Assembly (NCBI RefSeq): GCF_954871325.1
Contig: NC_088775.1
Coordinates: 81,755,561-81,819,560 of the forward strand
Reading direction: 5' to 3'
DNA length: 64,000 bases
Origin: Gordionus sp. m RMFG-2023
Lineage: Eukaryota > Nematomorpha > Gordioida > Chordodea > Parachordodidae
Of the stretch, positions 51,901-62,198 are shown piece after piece; within the stretch, counting starts at the first letter, position 1; each line of letters opens with the position of its first letter. The notes under the pieces are model-generated. The model made no database searches, had not been told where the DNA came from, and worked only from the letters and a program-made list of their open reading frames with translations. The translations under genes and the position numbers were made by a program.

Positions 51901-53218
51901 TGAATTATAAATTAAATTCATTTTAATAAATAGTGTACCACAGACATCGCCAATTTATTAGGCGACAGCAAAATCGGTGCACTGACAAATGCAGCTAAAA
52001 AAAATTAAAACTGCTGCTATCAACTGCAACTTTGGCGTGGTATAAAATAAAATAAGTAACGATTTTTTTCATTTTAGAATAAAGTAGTGATGAAATAAAT
52101 ATTTTTAAAAAAACTAGAAATATTTTTTTAACATATGCCAATTTTAATCAAAATTTTATAGTGTAAAATAATCCTATAAATGGAAAATATACTAATAATC
52201 ATAAATAAAATATTTTTTAGGAGCATAGTTCAACAGTCAACAAAATAGATATTTAGATAAAAAAAACAGTTAAATAATATAACAAAATAATTTACAATTT
52301 AATGCAATTAAATTGAATTGATAAATTCACAGCCATGGCTGAATAACATATTAATGAGTACAATGTATCCAGTAGTGTGGACCATAACATATTAATATAT
52401 ACTTAAAACAAAAAAGCTAATAAGCAAGGCCATTTTTAAAATCTAGCCCAAGCATATATTTTTTTAGTTGGGCCAAGCAAGTAGGGTAAATTTTTAGATA
52501 CCAAATAATAAATCATTTACTTTGAATTCACATTGAGAGAGAAGATTATAGACTAAAATATAATTTATGTCACCCTTTGATTCCAAATTTTTTATATCAT
52601 TTAATATAACTTGGCAAGAAGATTCTAAATTGGATAAACTGTAAAAACAATAAAATATATGATATACAATATTTCATTATACCTTTCAATTGTATCAAAA
52701 AACTCATCTTCACCACCAGCATCTGATAGTATGCTATTTGATTCAAACTTATTCAGTTCATTATTGGTGTATAATAATAAATTTTCTGATGATGACTTGG
52801 AAAATGCATACATACCATTGTCATAATGGATTGGTTTAGCATCTGTTGCATCATGATTATTTTGGCGTTCTTCCATAGATAAAAATCTAACGTTCTTTTT
52901 TGACTTGTTAAAATTATTTGCTATTAAACCATTATTCAAATGATTTTGGTCATTACAAACATGATTAATTCCATTGTTCAACCTATTTTTAAGATGCTGC
53001 GACTTGCGATTATAATGTGTATTATGATTTATTATTTCATTATTATTCATAGAATTTTTATTAATTTGATGGCTTAAACGTTGTATTTCTTTTTTCAATT
53101 TAACAATTTGATCATCTTTTTGATTCAATTGATATAGTAGATATGCGCTCGCAATCACTGCAGCACATGCCGAAGAGGCTACAATGATTAAGGATAATTT
53201 TGAATTCGTGTTATCCAT
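42964..53218 (-). CDS. RMDN3-like: RMDN3/PTPIP51-like tether protein, 9 exons, 420 aa
   Basis: Exons, 5' to 3' on the minus strand: 53218-52683, 52638-52521, 50826-50724, 47151-47091, 46725-46572, 45772-45674, 45640-45601, 43757-43681, 43038-42964 (stop TAA). All junctions are GT/AG and phases agree. The 45640-45601 exon is the least certain. The protein has an N-terminal transmembrane segment (residues about 8-28), a coiled coil (about 31-52), an Asn/His-rich linker, an acidic stretch with the motif EFFDTIE at 172-178, and an alpha-helical TPR region from about 185. Family hallmarks seen: LLGRW, LSWLE, and a WLQKA helix followed by a short acidic C-terminal helix. RMDN3/PTPIP51 is anchored in the outer mitochondrial membrane and binds ER VAP proteins through an FFAT motif, tethering the organelles and aiding lipid and calcium exchange. 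Length is close to family size (RMDN2 410, RMDN3 470). Large introns hold several MITEs. Confidence 0.88.
43400..43620. mobile_element. Harbinger-like MITE, 220 bp, in RMDN3-like intron 8
   Basis: GGCTGGATTTAAAGTG at the left and its degenerate inverse CACTATGAATCTAGCC at the right, flanked by TTA on both sides. A TTA target duplication and GGCTG-type ends fit PIF/Harbinger. The interior also folds back (GATCAATTTTT against AAATTGATC). Confidence 0.6.
43975..44110 (+). repeat. Pyrimidine-rich tract in RMDN3-like intron 7
   Basis: Shorter third tract of T/C-biased plus strand, comparable to 20600-21245 and 40960-41390. Confidence 0.5.
44720..44903. mobile_element. GTTAAACGGCTC-family MITE in RMDN3-like intron 7
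   Basis: Shares the left terminus and interior (GGCTAATTCAATATTTTAGCC, ATAGAGGGCACAAAGGTCT) with 37754-37969; the right terminus is degraded. Confidence 0.6.
47930..48345. repeat. Large imperfect palindrome in RMDN3-like intron 3
   Basis: Left arm from ATGAAACTCATC through GAGGGCGTTATCG (48065-48077), mirrored by CGAAAGCGCCCTC (48211-48223) through GATGAAACTCAT-type sequence (to about 48340). Arms of about 150-200 bp could fold into a long hairpin in DNA or pre-mRNA. Probably a foldback transposon. Confidence 0.65.
49781..50085. mobile_element. 305-bp MITE with CATGGCCCGAAC ends
   Basis: CATGGCCCGAACCGAACG at the left is mirrored by CGTTCGGGATCGGAGGCCATG at the right. Internal GGCTCGGGCC and GGGTCGGGC motifs repeat. 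Lies in RMDN3-like intron 3. Confidence 0.6.
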
Positions 53219-53669
53219 AGTTGTAAAAATATTTATAAAATTATAATTTTGAGCATAAATTTTATTTTAAATTTTGAGTAGTCGAAACGTCGAAACATGT
53301 ATGTGACCAAACGGAAAAGGGCGAATATTTAATAAAATAGAGAACTTTTCTAATATATTGTCAAAATTAAATTTCTTAAATATTGTTACAAAAATAGTGT
53401 CTTATTGAACACAGGGATTGACAGACAAGACTAATGAATCCACATCATATGGTTTTGGAGATGGAGGAAAGTTCGAGAATGATTGTTGAGGAATATTGAA
53501 TGGGATGTATGTTATGTTTATATTGGATGTTTATGATTTACTATTATAATGTTGTTATCTGGATAATTAATATAATTTGTACAAATTGTTTAATTGATGG
53601 CAATAAATTACATGTAGTCCAAGGTTATATATATGTAGCAGATTGGCGACGTTATGGTATTAACCTGAT

Positions 53670-54860
53670 CATAGGCGTAGCCAGGGGGGGGGCAAGGGGA
53701 AATCCCCCCCCCTTCAGAAATTTATCACTTTTTGTAAATATCATTTTTAGCTAATAAAAAATATCCCCCTGTCCTCCCCCCACTCCCTGACCTTCAAATA
53801 TGTATGCATATATCTTAATTAATAATTTTAAAGAAAGAATGTAAAAGTTGATATTTTTTTATAAAACTATTCATCATAATTTATAGATTTTTTGGAAAAT
53901 AAATTTATAAATATATAAAATGAACCAAAAATGTTTTTTAATAAATGGAATCTAAGCCAAAGATAAGTCTTAAGACAGAAGTGAAATGTATTATAATTAT
54001 TAATAATAGATCCATAAAATTAATAAATAATATAATATATCAAATATAATTTTTTATAAAGTGAGTAATTTTAATTTATTAATCTTAATAAAAGTTAAAT
54101 ATAATTTTAAAACTATTGATAAAATTAAATCATAAAATTAAAAAAATATTAAAGCACAATACAAACAGTGGAATATTATATGTCGTAGATTTACAGTATA
54201 TCTATTTATCAAATGACAATCAAGTAATTATATAGCGAATAATCTATTTTCCAGATAACTATAAAATATTGATAAGGACATCAAAAAATATCTTTTAAAG
54301 ACATTGTGGGATAAATAATATAAAAATTAAATTTAAATATCATTTTTCTTAAAATAAATAGATGGCGTTAAATAATTAAATGAAAATTGTTGCATATTTA
54401 ATATCAGGAGCATTTATTAGTAAGATTTGTTAAATTATTAACTGTAGTATATTCTCTAACTGTCAAATATGTCTGTAAAAGTGGAATTTTACCTAGTATT
54501 TTATAACTAATTCTATATAATAGAGTAAAATCAACTATATGTCTACTTACTTTTTATAAATAAATTACTTATAATTGTTTGGAATAAATTATTACCATGC
54601 ATTTATATATTAAGGTATATACAATACAAGTAATTTATTATATTTTTATTTTATATAAACTAATAAAAATATATTTCAGATTTGTTCCAGGCTTATATTA
54701 AAATTTGTAAAAATATTTATGACTATATATAGACTATAGTAACCCGGCCAAAGACCCAGGAAAAGCGGGCCGAAGGCCCGCCCTAAAGGGGGTCTGGGGG
54801 CGAAGCCCCCAGTAGTTTTTTAATTCCCCCCCCCTTATGAAAATCCTGGCTACGCCTATG
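53670..54860. mobile_element. 1.19-kb non-coding element, CATAGGCGTAGCC family
   Basis: Perfect 16-bp inverted ends (CATAGGCGTAGCCAGG and CCTGGCTACGCCTATG) with the 8-bp target duplication AACCTGAT (53662-53669, 54861-54868). Runs of G and C lie just inside the ends. The interior (54360-54550, around AGATGGCGTTAAA) matches 63340-63490 and the reverse of 15.9-16.1 kb. Confidence 0.85.
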
Positions 54861-55470
54861 AACCTGATCAAATGAATATTACTGAATCGTATTGAAGTAT
54901 GAACTATTTTTATACATTATGAAAAGCAATATGAATGCATTGGATATTTTATAAAATTGAATTTGGGATAAAGATACAACTGTGAATCTGAATTTAGACA
55001 ATGAATAAATTATGGAATATTATAATGAATGAATTATGATTATGTGATGGTTCTGATATTGAATGAATTATTACAATTGCTGACAAAGATCAATTGGGTG
55101 ATGAATGAATTGGCAAAAGGAAGAAAATAAGAATTAGCTAATTTGGTACAAATGAAGAATGAATTGAACGGATTTTGGGTAATGATTATTATTTATTATG
55201 GAAAAAATTTATCAAATATGAAGAGCTATCTGGCATGAACAAAGTAAATAGATTCAAATATGATTTTGAGATTATGGCTAAGTTGTGAAAATTAATTTGG
55301 GGATTAATTTGAAATAGTGATGATATGAAATTAATTTTTGGAAATTGATTACTCAGTAAAAATTGAACATTATGTGAAATAATATTCTGAAAACGTGGAT
55401 ACTAATGATATAGTAAAATTACATGGCAATTTGGTTTTTGGATTATGATTATTGATCTAATTTAGACATC

Positions 55471-55636
55471 ACATTAGGAAAGAGTTTACTGATAAACTTG
55501 ACTAATATGGACATTGGGAAAGTAGTTACTGATAAGAGAACCTGGCTTGAACATTGAGGAATAGGTTACTGATAAAAGATGGCTAATTTTAGGGATTGGA
55601 AATATAGTTACTGATAAATGAACCTGGCTAATTAGA
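55471..55636. repeat. Degenerate 40-44-bp tandem repeat, about 4 units
   Basis: Units share ACATTGGGAA, TAGTTACTGATAA and GAACCTGGCTAA. Confidence 0.65.
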
Positions 55637-56225
55637 CATTATTATAAAAATTGGGATGGGATTCTGGGTTATCACATCATCACCTGAATATGAGGATGAT
55701 TAGGGGTATGAATTAGCAACCATAGCTCCCACTCCCTATTCAGAAAATAATTATAATCGATATTTCCCATCGAAGACACTCGAAGTTAAAAAGGGATACT
55801 AAATCGATGAGGCCCATAGACATGGACAAGTGATCCGACTACTCAGTTAATAATAATAAGGAGGAGTAGTTGGGATAAAGAGGAAATTGGTGGTGGTTCT
55901 TGGGAAAAGCGATAACGGATTATCAAGGATCGGTCAACGTTTAACACTTATGGACTGCCCATGTGAGTACGCTTAGTGGCAATGGTGGGCTCAAAATTTA
56001 TGATTAACGCTATGCTGTCCAAGCGATAACGGGATCCTGGAAGACCGTTCAAAATTTAACGCCAATGGGACAATCCTTGCGACAAGGCAAGGTTTTCAGG
56101 ATTATATAAAAGGAGTAAGGGAAGGGGGGTGGTATAATTAATGATTAGCTATAGCTACCGACCACAGGGATTGATAGACAAGAATAATTAGTCTATATCA
56201 TATGTTTTGGATGAAGGTTCGAGAA

Positions 56226-56639
56226 CAGGATTGCCATGTCTACCCCATCAGCGGGAAACTCCCGCAATTTTTAAGTTTACACGTAGACATCTATCTCCCG
56301 CAAAACTACAGCAATTGGAAATCTCCCGCAAAAATCTACCGCAATTTTTAAAAAAAAGTATTTTAACGTTTTTAATATGTATAAATAATAATTTTGAGAG
56401 ACATTAATTGATTATTTTTATATTTTTAAAATAAATTTTAAATATTTATTTGAAAAACATATCTAGTTTTTAAATTTCTTTCTATCCAGTTTTTATCCAA
56501 TAAGAAATCAACATCATTTCATTCATATAAGTCAGAACAGGGAACTATATCAACATCGATTGCAATACAAAAATATTCTCAAAAATAATAAATAATACAG
56601 ATGCAACTACATTTGCGGAAATCGTATACATCTATCATG
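56226..56639. mobile_element. 414-bp hAT end fragment with 8-bp flanking duplication
   Basis: Starts CAGGATTGCCATGTC, a hAT end nearly identical to the right terminus of 58895-62074, and matches that element's right 0.4 kb (reverse complement of about 61665-62074). It stops at an internal position (CTATCATG), yet is flanked on both sides by TTCGAGAA (56218-56225, 56640-56647), as if inserted with only one true end. Confidence 0.75.
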
Positions 56640-56721
56640 TTCGAGAATGATTGCTGGGGATTATGAAATTGGTTGAAGATGCTTATAATGGATGTTTATG
56701 ATTTTTTTATTATAATGTTGC

Positions 56722-57285
56722 CAGCGTCTACATGAGCGGGAGGGGTAGGAACAGTTTGCATCCTATTTTTTGAGGGGTTAGACTGCTTTAATGGGGGTAG
56801 GATAAATTTTTTAGGGGGTTATCTATTAAATTTTAAGATGAAATAGGACAAATGTATTGCTGTAAAAATTAATACTTTTATTATAGAATTTTTATAATAC
56901 AATTCATCGACCAAATCTATATATTGCAAACAATCATACACATTGTTTTTCAAATAAACTATCCTTTTAAATGTAAATTAAAAGCTTTAGATAATTCAGC
57001 AAGCTCATAATGCCATAATAATTAATTCATTGTAAATAATGGAGGTTTTAATTGAATTTATTATCTAAAAAATAAATTCTTTATATTCACAAAATATCGA
57101 TAGTTGGTAGTAGAGATAGATTAATTTAAGTTATACTTTATAAATGAAAAGAGTATTAATAAATAAATAGATGAAAATAATAATAAAGAGTCGCCGCCAG
57201 AAGGCGGAGAGGATTTTTTAGGGGGGTAGGCAAAGGTTTTCGAAGGGGGTTTGCATCCAGTGAAAATCCTGTCATGTAGACGCTG
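56722..57285. mobile_element. 564-bp non-autonomous element, TIR CAGCGTCTACATGA
   Basis: CAGCGTCTACATGA is perfectly inverted as TCATGTAGACGCTG, and AATGTTGC flanks both sides (56714-56721, 57286-57293). The 8-bp duplication and CAG start fit hAT. GGGGTTAG and GGGGGTAGG motifs repeat within both ends. Confidence 0.85.
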
Positions 57286-57899
57286 AATGTTGCGATCGGA
57301 TATAAATGATTAAAATTATTTGAATAAATGGTTTTAGTTGAAATAAAGAATTTCATGAAGTCCAAGTTATATATACATATATATGCTACAATATTAAATA
57401 TAAAATTTAAAACACACATGCTAATTTAGATTTAAAATTGAAATACTTGTTAATTTTTCAATAATGGTCTCATCAATCTATTTAAACAGATAAAGCAACT
57501 AACGGCAAGCCCAATCTTTTCTTAGGAAGAAAATTGTTGATCAGTTACTTATGACATGGGTTATATGCCTGCAATCAGGGATCTCTACCATTATAGGTAG
57601 GGGTAGGAAAAGGGGTCGAGGAGGGGGAGGTTATGACGTAAATTTCATTAAAATTGAATGAGGGCACTAAAGTTATGAAGCCGCTATCGCCATTTGAATA
57701 AAATTGAGAGCGTCAGGGGTTAGTTTATATTTAGATTTCGTTTTTGTAGCTTATTTTTATCTGAATTTCTTTTTATGGCTAAATATAATTTAGATAGTAT
57801 TAATTAATAGCCGCGGGCTAAGTAGAAAAGAAATTGAAAGAATATTATATATAAAATTCCATCTAGATGTTAATTAAAATATAAAAAATATATGAGATC

Positions 57900-58380
57900 A
57901 ACAGGGATGTATTGCAGGGGGGGGGGGGGGGGTAATCCCCTCTGATAATTTTATTTTGATTTTCAGCCTCAAAATATTAAATTCTTATCCATTTTTCATT
58001 TTATTATTTTAATTAAAATTAGAATTAGAATTTTTATAAAGTCAAGAATATAAATTGTTTTCCTCTTCAGATTTTTTTATAGCCAGACTAATAAATTGTT
58101 TTACTCTTCATATTTTTTTATAATCAGACTAAGCCTTTATGACATAGAAGACAGTAAAGCAAGTTTTATTTTTCAATATTTTTATTTCTATTTTATTATC
58201 AACTTAAATAAAATTTTGATTTCTCTCATTTTGACATTTTTGTGGACAATCTAAAAAATAATCAATATTAGGTAAAGAAGATAAATCTCATTCTAAATAT
58301 TAAATTTAAATAAAGGCTAATAAAAACCCTACTTGTTAGATAAGAAAATCTGGAGGGGGGGGGGGGCTCTTGACCCATTG
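57900..58380. other. Segment bounded by two long G-runs
   Basis: G-runs at about 57918-57934 and 58358-58367, both on the plus strand, so these are not inverted ends. No gene within. Other runs occur at 26572-26588, 42177-42192 and 45028-45048. Confidence 0.4.
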
Positions 58381-58894
58381 TAATATTCTAAAAAATAAAT
58401 ATTATTAATACATTAACGGTTATCATAACGAGTACACAAGCTTTCCTTTGAAGTATGCCTGGTGATTAGAATGTTTAGAATCATTTGAGAATTTTAACAG
58501 ATTTCGCTCGATTCAGAAGTTAAACCATTTTAAAAAATATACCCTTAAAAAGGATCCAAAACTAAGATTAAAAATAGACCAATTTATTATTCTTATAAAA
58601 AGCATCACAGTCCCATCTAATGGATAGCTTTAAAAGCGAAGCAATGACTTGAATATATTAATAAAATAATTTTAAAATTTTCCGATATCTACTTTATACA
58701 AAAGGAAAATTTCTATAAGAGCCTAGATGCGGTTTGGAGAGAAGCAAATAAAAAAAATCAACCAAATATTCAAACTAAATGAATATGAAAGGATTGCTGA
58801 GCTTCGATAATATATGGATGAGGATATTTATAATAAAAAAAATTTTTAATTTCTTAACTTTCTGGTAGACACTTTATCCTGCAGTACTTCCAAG

Positions 58895-61800
58895 CAGGGT
58901 TGCCAGGTCAAAATTTTCAAATTGCAGGAGAAATCTGGTATTATGCGGGAGAAATATGAAAAATGCGGTAGAAATATAAAAATTGCTAAAAAATAATATT
59001 TTGCGGGCCGGCCTGGATTTTGAATTGATTTAATTATCCGCCTATTATTTTTAATAATTAGTTTATATAAATACAAAGTCGGTAACTATTTTTCAAAATA
59101 AAATAACATCTTGATTTATTAAAATATAATAATTTATAAAAAAAAACCAACGATCTTTTTTAAATATAAAAGAATGTAAACAAGTTAAATTTTATTAAAA
59201 AAAACGATTTTAATTTTACAATTAAAAATATATTTTATGCGAATTTCCCGCAAAACGACCGCAATTGGAAATCTACCGTGTGTGTGTATAACATTATAGG
59301 GATAGGCGCTAATACATAATAAGGTACTCAAAAATAAGAAATAATACAGATGCAACTATAGTTGCGGCAATTGTAATCACTTATCTTGTAGTACAACATT
59401 CACAGAGATACTTATCATCACAATGTTGGTAGAATATTTTTTCCATTTAACGACTCTATTATAAATGAAAACTATACTTATAGAACAAAAATGAGCAAGG
59501 CTATCATGAATGTTTTAGGATCTATATCTAGGAGGTCAATTCTTGACGATTTGAAAGTTGGGCATACATATGCAATTCTAACAGATGCATATAATAAGGG
59601 AAATATTAAAATATTTCCCTTGATCCTCCGCTATTTCAGAAAATTAAGGTCGTTTCAATAACACTATTAAAATTTTTTCCCTCAAATAGTGAAAAATCCA
59701 AAGACATAGCTAACCATAATGGTAAATATAGCAGATTCGAGATTATTAATAAATTGCATGTCAGCTTTCTGATCTGATAATGCCTCACTGAATTTTGTAA
59801 AAACTGAATGTATTTACAGAATTGAGTCAACAATTTTGGTTGCGATATGTTCCTAATACCCGCCATCGATAGAATTTTAAAATTTTATAAACCTATAAAA
59901 AATATTTCTTAAATATAGATTATAAAAGTTATCCTAACATTTTGAAAATTTTTTCAATAATGAATGGCAGAGTATATTTAGAAATGATTCATATATAGGA
60001 AATCTGCTACATGCTGTTAATGTGTAGTTGCAATCAGAAGAATCTTAACAAAGATTCACAAAATTATGCTGCAGATGTGTTCATCTTTACAGTTAAAAAT
60101 TGACAATTAATTTTATAGTGCCATTGCTAAATCTTAATTATATTTTATTTAAGATTTAAATAATAGAACTAAAGGTTTACCGTCGTTATTGAGATATTTA
60201 TAAAATTCCTGGCATGGCATATTATATATTTGTTTGACCATTAGCTCGGCCTTTAATGTTGTTTAATCAATCCGATTTTTCTCCTTTTTCCAAGCAGTCC
60301 TCATCAGGGTAAAAATGCGCTCAGGTGAGGCATTAGAATGAGGTAAGGAGAAGGCATACTCGCATATTTTTTCCAAGCATGGGGATTTATCGTTATTAAG
60401 AAAAAATTTTACCCATTTCTCCTCTGCTTTTAGATCATCCTTTAAGTATTCTGGCGAATCATAAAAAATAGAGAGAATTACAATCTCATCAAACAAGACA
60501 TCAATGTCTTTCGGTATTTTTAATATATTTATTAAATTACAAAAACCATCAATTGACGGTTTCTGTTCCAAGGTCACAATATTTATACATTTGTAAATAG
60601 AGTTATTAAAATCAAATTTTGATTGTAAATATTCTAAAATTGTCTTAATAAAAATATCTATTTCATTTAAAAATGTATTAATTAGAGTATTATTTGAACA
60701 TTTTAATGGAATATTTTTATCAATAGCGGCATAAAATTTATTATCAATCTTTAACTGTAGAGATGAACAGAGCTGTAGCATGATTTGTGAATTTTTATTA
60801 ATAAAGAATATTCTGATTGCAACTGAATATTAACTGCATAAAGTAGATTTCCTACATGTGAAACTAATCCCAAATATGCTTCTGCCATTTCATACTCGAA
60901 AAAATTTTTCAAAATTTTAGGAGAGCTTTTAAAATTTTTATTTAAGAAATATTTTTTTAAGGGTTCGTAAAATTTTAATTATACATTGGCAGGTATTAAT
61001 GATAACCACCTGATAGGTACATATCGCAACAATTCACACCATTCCAAGTCAGACCACTTCACCAGCTCTTTTAATTCATTACTCTTTTATTTGATGAACT
61101 AAATTCGTTAAAAAATTTAACAATTATTTCGACATTCACAGATAGTACATTCATTGCCTTCTTGCAAAAATTATGTAGTATATGGCATATACAGCCAATT
61201 GGTATTAATTCATTATTGTGCTGCCTCAATTCGGTAACTTTGGTTTTGGCAAAAATTTACAGGCATTATCAGCGCAGAAAGCTGGCATGCAAATCATTGA
61301 TAACCCTGAATCAGCTATATTTACCATTATGTGGCTAGCTACATCGTTGGATTTTTCACTACCCGTGAAAAAAATTTTAACAGTTTTATTGAAATGTTCT
61401 TATTTTTGTTGAAATAGCGAAGGATTGAGGGAAATATTTTAATATTTCTCTTATTAGATGCATCTGTTAGAATTGCATATGGATGCCCACCTTTCAAATC
61501 ATCTAGAATTGACCTCTAGGATTCAGGTACTAAAACACTTGTGCTCATTTTTGTTCTGCCACAAGTAAGGTTTGCACTTATATTGGAGTCGTTAAATATC
61601 ATGAGAAAAAGATTCGACCCACATTGTGATGATATAGCCCTGTGAATGTTGAACTACATGATAGATGTATACGATTTCCGCAAATGTAGTTGCATCTGTA
61701 TTATTTATTATTTTTGAGAATATTTTTGTATTGCAATCAATGTTGATATACTCCCCTGTACTGACTTATATGTATGAAATGATGTTGATTTATTATTGGA

Positions 61801-62074
61801 TAAAAATAAAATAGGATAGAAAGAAATTTACAAACTAGACATGTTTTTCGTATAAATATTTAAAATTTATTTTAAAAATATAAAAATAATCAATTAATGT
61901 CTCTCAAAATTATTATTTATATATTAAAAAAAAATTGTGGGAGAAATTAAAAAATTGCTGTAGATTTTTGCTGGAGATTTCCAATTGTGGTAGTTTTGCG
62001 GGAGAGAGATGTCTGCGTGTAAACTAAAAAATTTCTGGAGTCTCCCGCTGATGGGGGGAGACATGGCAACTTTG
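58895..62074 (-). mobile_element. 3.18-kb hAT transposon remnant with internal inverted duplication
   Basis: Left end CAGGGTTGCCAGGTC and right end GACATGGCAACTTTG are imperfect inverted ends, with the 8-bp target duplication CTTCCAAG on both sides (58887-58894, 62075-62082). Minus-strand transposase pieces run from about 61.6 kb to the C-terminus at 60263, with interrupted frames. 59280-59880 is an inverted copy of 61215-61690 (shared GTGAAAAATCCAA and AATGGTAAATATAGC stretches), leaving the C-terminal coding part between the two arms. Confidence 0.8.
60263..60781 (-). pseudogene. hAT transposase C-terminal part
   Basis: An open stretch of about 170 codons ending with ICEYAFSLPHSNASPERIFT and a basic tail, the hATC dimerisation signature (S-x-PHSNAS-x-ER). 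Upstream on the same strand, 61080-60800 encodes KELVKWSDLEW and VPIRWLSLIPAN, typical of the catalytic-domain region of hAT transposases (PTRWLS motif), but stops and frame changes separate the pieces. Transposase of the element 58895-62074, no longer intact. Confidence 0.8.
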
Positions 62075-62198
62075 CTTCCAAGTATGAAAGGAGCACTCAT
62101 CTTATGAATTAGATCATGGTAAATAATAAAGTGAATTTAAGAGTAAAGAATTCGTCAAATTTAAAGTTCATAAATATAAATTCATTCAGTAATTTGCA

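Larger units (their letters stand above)
53405..57400. repeat. Partly duplicated spacer with nested insertions
   Basis: 53408-53660 (ACAGGGATTGACAGACAAG onward) is homologous to 56163-56721 plus 57294-57385, once inserted elements are removed from both copies. The second copy holds 56226-56639 and 56722-57285; the first is followed by 53670-54860. No gene was found. A long-terminal-repeat origin is possible but unsupported. Confidence 0.55.

Noticed and set aside
55700-56210. Possible long terminal repeat, from a TATA-like box and a repeated flank
   Set aside because: No TG/CA ends, primer-binding site or coding region could be tied to it.
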